Positions 1 through 6,007 of a DNA stretch of 10,868 nt are shown piece after piece. Made by a program: the position numbers and the translations under genes. The notes beneath the pieces were generated by a model. That model had not been told where the DNA came from. It worked only from the letters and a program-made list of their open reading frames with translations, and ran no database searches. This DNA is from an uncultured Candidatus Competibacteraceae bacterium (GTDB lineage: Bacteria; Pseudomonadota; Gammaproteobacteria; Competibacterales; Competibacteraceae): assembly GCA_937960715.1 (NCBI GenBank), contig CALGOO010000192.1:1-10868 (forward strand), read 5' to 3'. Every line of letters begins with the position of its first letter. The first letter of the stretch is position 1.

Positions 1-535
1 GGAAGGTCTCGCGCATCATCTCGTGATGGTCGTCCAGCAGATAGGCGCCGGTCACTCCACCTTGGGCGCGCATCAATTGCCCCAGTTCCGCCACCCGTTC
101 CGCCGGCAGTTGCGCATGGCAGAACTGCCGCACGGCAGCGTGATCGACGGTGGCGCTCAACACAGCGTCGTTCAGCCCGAAATCGGCCGGGCGGGCGCTC
201 AGCCGGTTACGAATGCCCTGGAGCGCCTCGGCGGTGAACAGCAGCGCGAAGCGCTCCTCCAGCGTCAGTTCGCCGGCCGAACCGCCGCCGGCGACGCGCG
301 CCCGTTTGGCGTAGTCCAGCCCGAAGCGGGCGCCGATGACCTCGGCGCAGGACAGCGCCAGGTCATAACTGACCAGTTGATACTGATCGAGCAGGGCGGC
401 GGAGATTCTGCCATCGGCCTTTTGCGAGCGTTCCTTCAAGTCCGCCAGCGAGTCATCAAGCGCCTTTTGGACGGCGGCCAGCGCCAGGGCGGCCTGTTGT
501 AATTGTTCCGCCGGATTCTGGATCGATGCGGACAT
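1..535 (-). CDS. Acyl-CoA dehydrogenase-like protein with N-terminal extension (5' part; methylsuccinyl-CoA dehydrogenase type possible)
   Basis: The 178 residues visible here, with no stop, are the N-terminal part of a protein that continues beyond the left edge. Residues 10-160 are mainly helical with no metal or nucleotide motif (SYDLALSCAEVIGARFGL at about 56-73, LFTAEALQGIRNRL at 99-112). At about 167-178 the sequence LDDHHEMMRETF begins, which resembles the first helix of the acyl-CoA dehydrogenase fold (commonly D-E-H-x-M-x-R-x-x-F). Flavin acyl-CoA dehydrogenases oxidise acyl-CoA thioesters at the alpha-beta bond. A roughly 170-residue extension before that fold is known in (2S)-methylsuccinyl-CoA dehydrogenase of the ethylmalonyl-CoA pathway, and other long acyl-CoA dehydrogenases also have one, so substrate assignment is inference. 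The ATG at 535-533 is preceded by a GAGG Shine-Dalgarno (minus strand, 546-543) with 7-base spacing. The flavin-binding and catalytic regions lie outside the window. The gene diverges from the one at 815. Confidence 0.65.
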   Translation of the reverse strand, partial: MSASIQNPAEQLQQAALALAAVQKALDDSLADLKERSQKADGRISAALLDQYQLVSYDLALSCAEVIGARFGLDYAKRARVAGGGSAGELTLEERFALLFTAEALQGIRNRLSARPADFGLNDAVLSATVDHAAVRQFCHAQLPAERVAELGQLMRAQGGVTGAYLLDDHHEMMRETF

Positions 536-600
536 CGGCTTACCTCGTGTGGTGTCGGTTGGTCTTGAAAACCCTGAATTTAGTATGTTCTAGTCGCCAA

Positions 601-614
601 GTTTATGCGTAAAC
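601..614. promoter_or_regulatory. Operator-like palindrome in the divergent intergenic region
   Basis: GTTTATGCGTAAAC is a near-perfect 14-bp inverted repeat: arms GTTTA and TAAAC, with a GC centre and one mismatched pair. It sits in the AT-richest part of the spacer, 66 bases upstream of the minus-strand start at 535. This size and symmetry suit a dimeric repressor of TetR or GntR type. It does not match the PsrA or FadR consensus sites that I know, so the regulator is unknown. Control of the dehydrogenase is the more likely role because of the distance. Confidence 0.3.
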
Positions 615-720
615 GAGGCTGGGAGCACAGGGGTTGAGAGGGGTTGACGGGAAAAAATTTCCAGTTCGGGTAACGGTGGCGGACTCGACCCGAGCCGCGC
701 CCACCCGCCGCCGATTTCCT

Positions 721-726
721 TATAAT
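721..726 (+). promoter_or_regulatory. Consensus -10 hexamer upstream of the 815 gene
   Basis: TATAAT at 721-726 matches the sigma-70 -10 box exactly and lies 52 bases before the ATG at 778. No acceptable -35 box is visible 16-18 bases upstream, where the sequence is GC-rich, so this would be a weak or activator-dependent promoter, or a chance match. The rest of the 536-777 spacer holds the palindrome at 601-614 and a 10-base imperfect direct repeat (GGGTTGAGAG at 631-640, GGGTTGACGG at 641-650). Confidence 0.3.
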
Positions 727-777
727 GCGCCCGCTTCATCCCTTATCCAACCATCTTCGCCAAGGGAAGAAGCCGTC

Positions 778-843
778 ATGACCGACGCGCCCCTTTCTTT
801 TCGAGAACTTCACCGTGGCCACCACCGAACCCGCCGCTCTTGA
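778..843 (+). other. Well-initiated short frame overlapping the start of the 815 gene (frameshift or leader peptide)
   Basis: The ATG at 778 has a convincing Shine-Dalgarno (AAGGGA, 762-767, 10-base spacing) but opens a frame of only 21 codons that stops with TGA at 841-843. The long reading frame that follows is in a different frame and can start no earlier than GTG 815. Removing one T from the TTTT run at 798-801 would join the two frames and give a protein beginning MTDAPLSFENFTV, followed directly by the residues after GTG 815. Three explanations remain: a one-base sequencing or assembly error, a true frameshift or programmed +1 slippage, or a leader peptide translationally coupled to the GTG start. 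Confidence 0.45.
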
Positions 844-2104
844 ACTCCGGCATTACGCCGGCCTGCTCGCCATCGAACTGGACCCGCAACACGCCGATCC
901 CACCGGCACGCCCCCCGAACCGCTGAGCGTGTCCGCCGCCACCGCCTTGGCCGGCCACTTGGCCAAGGACTTAAACACGATTCTTGGTGGCATCGAGCAT
1001 TTGGGCCTGATTCTCCCCGGCGCACTGTACGATCAAACCGAAATCCTGCGACCGGGATTGCCGCTGCTTGGGACGTTGGCCGAGCTATATCGTGGCAGCC
1101 TGCGCGGTTCGACGTTCGCCCCACGCCTGATGGCTCTGGGTACGGAGCGCGGTTTCTTTCCGGTCGCCGCCATCAACCCCTTGCGCCGGCCTGGGTCCGG
1201 TCCTTTGCTCTTGCTGCCGTTCTGCTTCGTTGGGTCTAGTGACGACATCGCCCGATTGGCGCGGGTCATGGAAGATACCCTGATGCAAAACGGCCAGGTA
1301 TCGCCCGCCACCGGCGAGGCGATGCGGCAAGCATTCGGACTGGCGGCGCTGAACCTGTCGTTCGTCACCGTCGGCGATCTGTGCGCCCTGCTGCGGGTGC
1401 AACTGGAAGCCAACGATTTTCTGCCGCTGTGGGAACTGCTGGAACACGCCTGGTTCGAGCGGCCCGGAACCCGCTCCATCGCGCTGGACGCGGGCAATCG
1501 CTTTCTGGTCGCCGGGGATCACGCCCATACCTCGTTCTACACCTTCGACGACTGGGCGCAATTCGGACCGGGTCGGACCCTGCCCACCGCCGAACTGGGC
1601 GAGGGCTATCGACGTTGGGCGCGAACGCAACGGCAATACGCGCTGGCGTTGGAAGCCTATGGCTTGCATGTGCGGCGCGTGCTGGCCAACCCGCGCCTGG
1701 AAGAAATCCTGGCCACCGCCCATGCCGACGCGGCATTGGCGGCGTTTCGGGAGATTCCCTGCCTGTCGGGGGATTATCTGGTCGAGCGAATCTTTCACAA
1801 CGATAGCGAGCGCCCGGAACGGCGGATGCTCGTCACCCACCAGGCCGACGCGGAATTGGGGACGCTGGCCTACACCGTGACCAGCCTGGACGCCGATGGC
1901 CAACTGGCGCGGTTGGAGCATCACTATCCCCTGCAACCTCAGGGTGTGCGCGTCATCGCCGACCAGTTGATCCAGCGCTGCGCCGAGCAAAACACCGAGC
2001 GACAGGTACTGCACCCAGGCCGACTGTTGTACTCGGAAACCGGTCGGGGCTTGCGCGCCGCTACGGTGGCTGACATTCCCGCGCCAGTGGCCAGGCGCCA
2101 CTAA
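815..2104 (+). CDS. Unrecognised 429-residue soluble protein, first gene of a two-gene unit with a membrane transporter-like protein
   Basis: I do not recognise this family. The product has no signal peptide and no clear membrane segment, although residues 129-140 form a short hydrophobic stretch. It looks like a folded cytoplasmic protein of mixed helix and strand: helical parts at about 143-215 and 262-330, and a strand-rich part at about 335-410 ending in PGRLLYSETGRGLR (401-414). No ATP-binding, metal-binding or catalytic motif is evident. GTG 815 is the earliest start allowed in this frame, because TGA at 779-781 is in frame upstream. It has only a weak GAG-type ribosome site, and the frame anomaly at 778 makes the true N-terminus uncertain by about 12 residues. 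The stop is TAA 2102-2104 and the next gene begins 2 bases later, so the two are probably co-translated, and the product may act with that membrane protein. That partnership is an inference. Confidence 0.8.
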   Translation: MATTEPAALELRHYAGLLAIELDPQHADPTGTPPEPLSVSAATALAGHLAKDLNTILGGIEHLGLILPGALYDQTEILRPGLPLLGTLAELYRGSLRGSTFAPRLMALGTERGFFPVAAINPLRRPGSGPLLLLPFCFVGSSDDIARLARVMEDTLMQNGQVSPATGEAMRQAFGLAALNLSFVTVGDLCALLRVQLEANDFLPLWELLEHAWFERPGTRSIALDAGNRFLVAGDHAHTSFYTFDDWAQFGPGRTLPTAELGEGYRRWARTQRQYALALEAYGLHVRRVLANPRLEEILATAHADAALAAFREIPCLSGDYLVERIFHNDSERPERRMLVTHQADAELGTLAYTVTSLDADGQLARLEHHYPLQPQGVRVIADQLIQRCAEQNTERQVLHPGRLLYSETGRGLRAATVADIPAPVARRH

Positions 2105-2106
2105 CA

Positions 2107-3420
2107 GTGTGGTTGAAGTCGCTGGCCGGTCGCCGTGATCGGCTCGCCGGCGTTCTGCTGGCCCTGATGATCGCCGCCTCGGTGGCGCCGGGCGTGTCGT
2201 TGCTGCCGGCGGGGCTGCTGGGCTGGGCCGCCGCGCTGTTGCTGAGTGATCGGCTGGGCCGGCGGCAACGCATCCAGAGCGGTTGGCTGATCGGTCTCGG
2301 CGGCGCCGGCATCGCCTGGGGCGCGGCGTATGGCGCCCCGCTCGACCTCACCCGGATATTGGCCGGCAATCAGGGGCTGGTCAGTCTACTGGCGGCGGTG
2401 TCGTTCCTGCGGCTGGTGACCCGCCCGGAGGCGGCCCAATCCGACGCGCCATCCCCGCGCGGGCGCAAGGCCCTGTGGCGGACCCTGATCGGCGTCCATC
2501 TGTTCGGGGCAGTGATCAACCTGTCCACCGTGGTCATCCTCGGCGACCGCATGACCACCCGTGGCCGGCTGGGAAAACGGCGGGCGCTGGCCCTGTCGCG
2601 GGGTTTCGCGGCGGCGGCGTTCTGGTCGCCGTTCTTTTCGGCGATGGCCGCCGCCCTGACCTACGCGCCGGGCGCGCGACTGGGTATCGTGGTGCTGGCG
2701 GGATTGCCAATGGCCATCTTTTCCCTCTGGCTCACCGCCCGTGACCTCGATCCCGAAAATCCCCGCCGTGGCGCCCCCTTCGTCGGTTACCCGATGCGTT
2801 TCAATGCGCTGTGGATTCCCGGTCTGCTGGTCACCCTCGTGCTGGTCGCCCATGCGCTGATCCCCCGCTGGTCGATTCTGGCGATCATCACCCTGAGCGC
2901 GCCATTGTTGACCGTGGGCATCCTGCTGGCGCGGCGTGGGCGCGGCGCATGGCCGCCGTTGCGGGAGCATGTCGAACGGGGGCTGGCCAGCACGGTCAAC
3001 GAACTGGCCCTGTTCCTGGCGGCCGGCGTGCTGGCGGCCGGATTGACCAGCCTGACCCACTCGTTCGGCCATTCGCTGCCGTTCGATCACTTCGGCCCGT
3101 TGCAGGCCGGCCTGCTGCTGGCGATGATGGTCGGCCTCGCCACGCTTGGCGTGCATCCGGTCATCACCATCGCGGTTTGCGCGGTCTGGCTGGCGCCGCT
3201 TCATCCCGAGCCGAACCTGCTGGCGATCACCCTGCTGATGGCCTGGGGGATCGGCGTGCCCGCCAACCCCCTTTCCGGCCTGCACCTGATGATGCAGGGG
3301 CGCTACGGGATCGACGGCTACGCTTTCCTGCGCTGGAATGCCGGCTACGTGTTGAAGTGCCTGGGAGTGGGAGGGCTGTTGCTTTATCTGTACGGAATAG
3401 CGCTGAACGTACCGACCTGA
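2107..3420 (+). CDS. Polytopic membrane protein, ion-transporter (IT) superfamily-like permease
   Basis: This 437-residue protein is very hydrophobic, with about ten to twelve likely membrane segments (for example around 14-34, 36-48, 60-76, 87-103, 126-146, 164-185, 192-210, 235-275, 296-314, 332-364, 369-392 and 413-432). The two halves look pseudo-symmetric. The first has a re-entrant-type motif FWSPFFSAMAAAL (172-184) after the conserved-looking GDRM and RGF stretches. The second has GVHPVITIAV (348-357), then WGIGVPANPLSGLHLMMQG (380-398). Paired Pro/Asn/Ser-rich hairpins in two halves are the pattern of IT superfamily carriers (ArsB, CitM and DASS relatives), so transport of an anion or carboxylate is plausible, but the substrate cannot be read from sequence. 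A start at GTG 2107 fits a tightly coupled position 2 bases after the previous stop; a weak AGG lies 11 bases upstream. TTG 2113 is an alternative. The stop is TGA 3418-3420. Confidence 0.75.
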   Translation: MWLKSLAGRRDRLAGVLLALMIAASVAPGVSLLPAGLLGWAAALLLSDRLGRRQRIQSGWLIGLGGAGIAWGAAYGAPLDLTRILAGNQGLVSLLAAVSFLRLVTRPEAAQSDAPSPRGRKALWRTLIGVHLFGAVINLSTVVILGDRMTTRGRLGKRRALALSRGFAAAAFWSPFFSAMAAALTYAPGARLGIVVLAGLPMAIFSLWLTARDLDPENPRRGAPFVGYPMRFNALWIPGLLVTLVLVAHALIPRWSILAIITLSAPLLTVGILLARRGRGAWPPLREHVERGLASTVNELALFLAAGVLAAGLTSLTHSFGHSLPFDHFGPLQAGLLLAMMVGLATLGVHPVITIAVCAVWLAPLHPEPNLLAITLLMAWGIGVPANPLSGLHLMMQGRYGIDGYAFLRWNAGYVLKCLGVGGLLLYLYGIALNVPT

Positions 3421-3475
3421 GCGAAGGTCTCGATACTCGGATTCCGTACGCTGCTTACCGTTTTTCGGCCATTGA

Positions 3476-3487
3476 ACGGTCGACCGT
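3476..3487. repeat. Perfect 12-bp palindrome between the transporter and the phasin-like gene
   Basis: ACGGTCGACCGT reads the same on both strands. It could be a repressor or activator site, or fold as a 4-bp stem with a TCGA loop. No T-tract follows it, so a Rho-independent terminator is unlikely. It lies 56 bases after the transporter stop and about 100 bases before the phasin-like start. Confidence 0.3.
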
Positions 3488-3531
3488 GCATTATTCGTGG
3501 AAAAAGCGACTCCACTATCAGTGTTTCGGCG

Positions 3532-3560
3532 TATTATAGATTTAATATTGTTTCAACAAT
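3532..3560 (+). promoter_or_regulatory. AT-rich promoter-like segment with a 14-bp operator-like palindrome
   Basis: Within a local AT island there are overlapping -10-like hexamers, TATTAT at 3532-3537 and TTTAAT at 3541-3546, each one mismatch from consensus, but no good -35 box. Immediately downstream, ATTGTTTCAACAAT (3547-3560) is a perfect inverted repeat of 6-bp arms around a 2-base centre. A palindrome overlapping or just downstream of the predicted start of transcription would suit a repressor that blocks the phasin-like gene. PHA-responsive PhaR-type repression of phasin genes is known, but this sequence does not resemble the PhaR site of Paracoccus, so the regulator is unassigned. 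Confidence 0.4.
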
Positions 3561-3588
3561 GAAGCGTCTATTCCAAGGGAGCGCCGAC

Positions 3589-4275
3589 ATGAGCGATGAC
3601 GGGCTAAACCATCTGTCCAAGCAGTACCGCAAGTTTCTGAATCCGGCGATCAAGGCGACTCAGATTTCCATGGCCGTCACGGAAGCGTTCGTATATTTCT
3701 ATTTATATGTATTGGAATCGAACACTCACTTACTGACCCCTCAACTCAAGGAAGCCGCCGCCGTCAGCGACTCGCAAAGCTGGCGGGCATTCCTGGCCCA
3801 TCAGACCGAAACCCTCTCCAATCTATATTTCAAGTCCCTGGAGGACAGCAAGATGCTGTCCAATCTGGCGACGCACCTCAAGGCCAAATTCGACAGTCTG
3901 GCTCAGGAGAACCTGCGGGTTCTCGGCAACCGAAACCTCTGGCGAGACAATCCGCCCAACCCGGCGCTCACGATCGAAGCCCTCTACAACGCCATGCTGG
4001 AAGCCTGCATGGACCTTCACCTGCGCGCGCTGGAGGCGCATACCAGCATGCTGGCGTCCCGACTTGGGGAAGCCGCCGCCGTCAGCCCAAAAAGCTGGGT
4101 AGCGTTCCTGTTTCGCCAGGATGAAGCCACTTCCAGGGCCTATCAAAAATTCCTGGCCGATATCGAAACGCTGTCCAATTTGACGATGCGCCTGCAAACG
4201 GAACTCAACAGGCTGATCGAGGAAAGCCCACGCCCCATCCCTATCCCTGGGTCGAGAGTCCACCCTGAACGCTGA
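3589..4275 (+). CDS. Phasin-like protein made of two tandem homologous domains
   Basis: The product is 228 residues, helical and amphipathic, with no signal peptide. Two segments align with each other end to end: residues 30-108 and 136-213, about 42 percent identical by eye (33 of 78 positions with a one-residue gap). Shared blocks are EAAAVS (55-60, 161-166), SWxAFLxxQxE (64-74, 169-179) and LSNL (90-93, 195-198). The pattern of helix, SW-x-AFL-x-x-Q, then a long helix with regular leucines resembles phasins, which coat PHA granules. Phasins usually carry one such unit in 110-190 residues, so a double copy is unusual. The start at ATG 3589 is favoured by AAGGGAG at 3575-3581 with 7-base spacing; ATG 3559 lies in frame upstream but inside the palindrome and lacks a ribosome site. 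Codons at 3690-3716 are unusually AT-rich for this window. Other helical granule or membrane-associated proteins remain possible. Confidence 0.55.
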   Translation: MSDDGLNHLSKQYRKFLNPAIKATQISMAVTEAFVYFYLYVLESNTHLLTPQLKEAAAVSDSQSWRAFLAHQTETLSNLYFKSLEDSKMLSNLATHLKAKFDSLAQENLRVLGNRNLWRDNPPNPALTIEALYNAMLEACMDLHLRALEAHTSMLASRLGEAAAVSPKSWVAFLFRQDEATSRAYQKFLADIETLSNLTMRLQTELNRLIEESPRPIPIPGSRVHPER

Positions 4276-4276
4276 A

Positions 4277-4310
4277 CCGGGGACCAACCAGCGCCAAGGG
4301 CGGTCTCCGG
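4277..4310. terminator. Stem-loop between convergent genes, possible bidirectional terminator
   Basis: CCGGGGACC (4277-4285) can pair with GGTCTCCGG (4302-4310): nine base pairs including one G-U when read on the plus strand, with a 16-base loop that can itself form a short CGCC/GGCG stem. It lies between the phasin-like stop (4275) and the last base of the convergent operon (4317). No T-run follows on either strand, so it is not a classical Rho-independent terminator; it could stall polymerase or protect both 3' ends. Confidence 0.35.
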
Positions 4311-4316
4311 CCGGCC

Positions 4317-4640
4317 TCACGGCGCCAGCAAATCGCCGCCCTCCATGCGCAGCACTTCCACCCGCCAGCCAACCAGCAACACGCTACCGGTTCGGCGAAC
4401 CAGCCCCGTGTCGGTAAACTCGAACAGGTACAGCCGCTCCAGCCGCAGCCGGCCATCGCGGTCACGTCGCCACCACAGTCGTTCCAGCGCCACGGTATCG
4501 TCGAGCAGTTGCACACCGCTTTGCCGGCAGGCGCGGAAACTGGCGGCGCGGGCCTGTTCGCGGGCGCCGAGGCTGTCCCGCCAGAACCACAGGCCCACGC
4601 CCGATGCCGCGAAAAACCCGATCAGGAACGCAAAACTCAT
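4317..4640 (-). CDS. DUF3301-type small membrane-anchored protein
   Basis: This 107-residue protein has one N-terminal membrane helix (about residues 2-20) followed by a short basic soluble part. Its body, ACRQSGVQLLDDTVAL (37-52), then a basic DGRLRLERLYLFEFTDTG segment (62-79) and VLLVGWRVEVLRM (87-99), matches the layout I know for DUF3301 proteins of Gammaproteobacteria: about 100 residues, one membrane anchor and the Q-L-L-D-x-T-V-x-L signature. The family's function is not established. The start is ATG 4640-4638, which overlaps the TGA of the GTPase upstream in the ATGA arrangement, so translation is almost certainly coupled. A GAGG sits about nine bases before the ATG inside the upstream gene. 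It is the last gene of the operon. Confidence 0.8.
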   Translation of the reverse strand: MSFAFLIGFFAASGVGLWFWRDSLGAREQARAASFRACRQSGVQLLDDTVALERLWWRRDRDGRLRLERLYLFEFTDTGLVRRTGSVLLVGWRVEVLRMEGGDLLAP

Positions 4641-6007
4641 AGCAATGGCCTCAACCGGGACAAAATATCGTCGCGGGCCTGCGCCAGCAACGATTCCCGG
4701 TCCAGGCTGTCGAGAATGTCCTGCACCACCCGTTTCGGTCCGCCCTCGCCCCAGGACTTGCCCTGGGCGAAATACCGCTCGGCGGCCTTGCCGACCACGT
4801 AGGTCCCGTACCAGGCCACCGCGCCCTGCGCGCCGGCGGTCACCACCGTCGACAGCCCCAGGCTGATGCCCTTGAGCGCCGCCGCCGCCAAGTTCATCAC
4901 CCACACCGTCCCCATCAGAAACGCCAGTTGGACCGAGATGGTCTTGAGCAGCGAACCGGCCTCGCCGCGGGTGATCGGCAAACCGTACACCCGGCTGAGA
5001 TGAATCATCATCGCCGCGTCGGTGGCGACCGCCGCCAGGATGTCGGCCACCGGGATCGGGTTCAGCGCCACCGCCACCCCCTTGGCCAGGCAGTAATTGC
5101 GCACCACCTTCTCGGCCAGATCGCGGCGGATGGCGACGATCTCGCGGGTCAGCCGGTCGGAAAAACGGCCCGCGAACAGGCCGGCGTTGAGCGCCGCCAT
5201 GGTCTTGCCCTCGGCCTTGAGGATGTCCCAGATCCGCTCGCGCAGCGCGGTCACGTCGGGCGGCGGCTGGCGGCGGGTTTCGGTCTCGCTGCCTTCGGCG
5301 TCCACCAGAATCACGACGCGCTCGGCCGGCTGGGCGGCGGCGGTCAGGATATCCTGGGGCTGAATCGATCCCGCGACGCGCTCGCGCAAGGTTTGCAGCA
5401 ACAGCTTGCGGTCGGTCCGGGTATAGCGGTCGATCTTGTTCAGCACCAGCACCAGCCGCTGCGCCGCGCCTTTCACCTGCCGCAGCGCCTTGAGTTCGCT
5501 GTCGGTGAGATCGCCATCCACCACGAACAGCACCAGATCGCTGCGGGTGGCGATGTCGTGGGCCAGTCGCTCCCGCTCCTCGCCCGCCACTTCGTTGATG
5601 CCCGGCGTGTCGATCAGGAAGACCCCGCCGGCGTCGTATTCCCGCCAGCGGGCGTGCGCGGCGCGGGTGGTTTCACCGTGCAGCGGACTGGTCGAAAACC
5701 GCGTCTCGCCCAGCAGGGCGTTCAGCAGCGCCGACTTGCCGACGCTGACCCGGCCGAACACGGCAATGTGGATATGGCCGTGTTCGATCTTTTCCAGCAA
5801 CAGTTGCAATTGCTGGTAGTCGTCGGCCAGCGCCGCTCGCACCGGCGGCGGCACTCGCCGGTCGTCCAGCAATTCGCGCAGGCTTTCGCGCGCCAACGCC
5901 AAGTGCGCATCGCCGCTAACCGGTCGCGGATTCGGCGCGCTCGCCGTCCCGCCGCCGCGCCCAAACCAGTTGGGCCAGGCGTTTTGCACGTGCTTCCAAA
6001 TCTTCAC
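4637..6007 (-). CDS. GTPase B: Era/HSR1-type G domain with C-terminal DUF697-like membrane-associated domain
   Basis: The product is 456 residues. A full G domain is visible: Walker A/G1 GRVSVGKS (85-92), G2 threonines at 113-114, G3 DTPG (133-136) and G4 NKID (190-193). It should therefore bind and hydrolyse GTP. A helical stalk (about 255-305) leads to a hydrophobic DUF697-like region (about 300-405) with NPIPVADIL (316-324) and small-residue helices that may embed in the membrane. Proteins of this build, related to YcjX/YcjF-type and HSR1 GTPases, are poorly understood; roles in membrane or stress processes are suggested for relatives. The start GTG 6007-6005 is supported by GAGGA eight bases upstream, but it means the first 92 bases lie inside the preceding GTPase gene. 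No in-frame ATG occurs until residue 270, and TTG at codon 37 is the main alternative. The gene overlaps the next one by 4 bases. Confidence 0.85.
   Translation of the reverse strand: MKIWKHVQNAWPNWFGRGGGTASAPNPRPVSGDAHLALARESLRELLDDRRVPPPVRAALADDYQQLQLLLEKIEHGHIHIAVFGRVSVGKSALLNALLGETRFSTSPLHGETTRAAHARWREYDAGGVFLIDTPGINEVAGEERERLAHDIATRSDLVLFVVDGDLTDSELKALRQVKGAAQRLVLVLNKIDRYTRTDRKLLLQTLRERVAGSIQPQDILTAAAQPAERVVILVDAEGSETETRRQPPPDVTALRERIWDILKAEGKTMAALNAGLFAGRFSDRLTREIVAIRRDLAEKVVRNYCLAKGVAVALNPIPVADILAAVATDAAMMIHLSRVYGLPITRGEAGSLLKTISVQLAFLMGTVWVMNLAAAALKGISLGLSTVVTAGAQGAVAWYGTYVVGKAAERYFAQGKSWGEGGPKRVVQDILDSLDRESLLAQARDDILSRLRPLL

Noticed and set aside
23..502. 159-codon plus-strand frame near the left edge
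   Set aside because: The minus strand over the same bases has a good ribosome site and an acyl-CoA dehydrogenase-like product; the plus frame is its shadow.
631..676. TTGACG at 644-649 as a -35 box
   Set aside because: No -10-like hexamer lies 16-18 bases downstream; the nearest candidate is 21 bases away and poor.
2386..3285. 299-codon minus-strand frame opposite the permease
   Set aside because: Its composition (Gln, Arg, Gly, His) is typical of the complement of a GC-rich membrane protein gene, and it has no motif or ribosome site.
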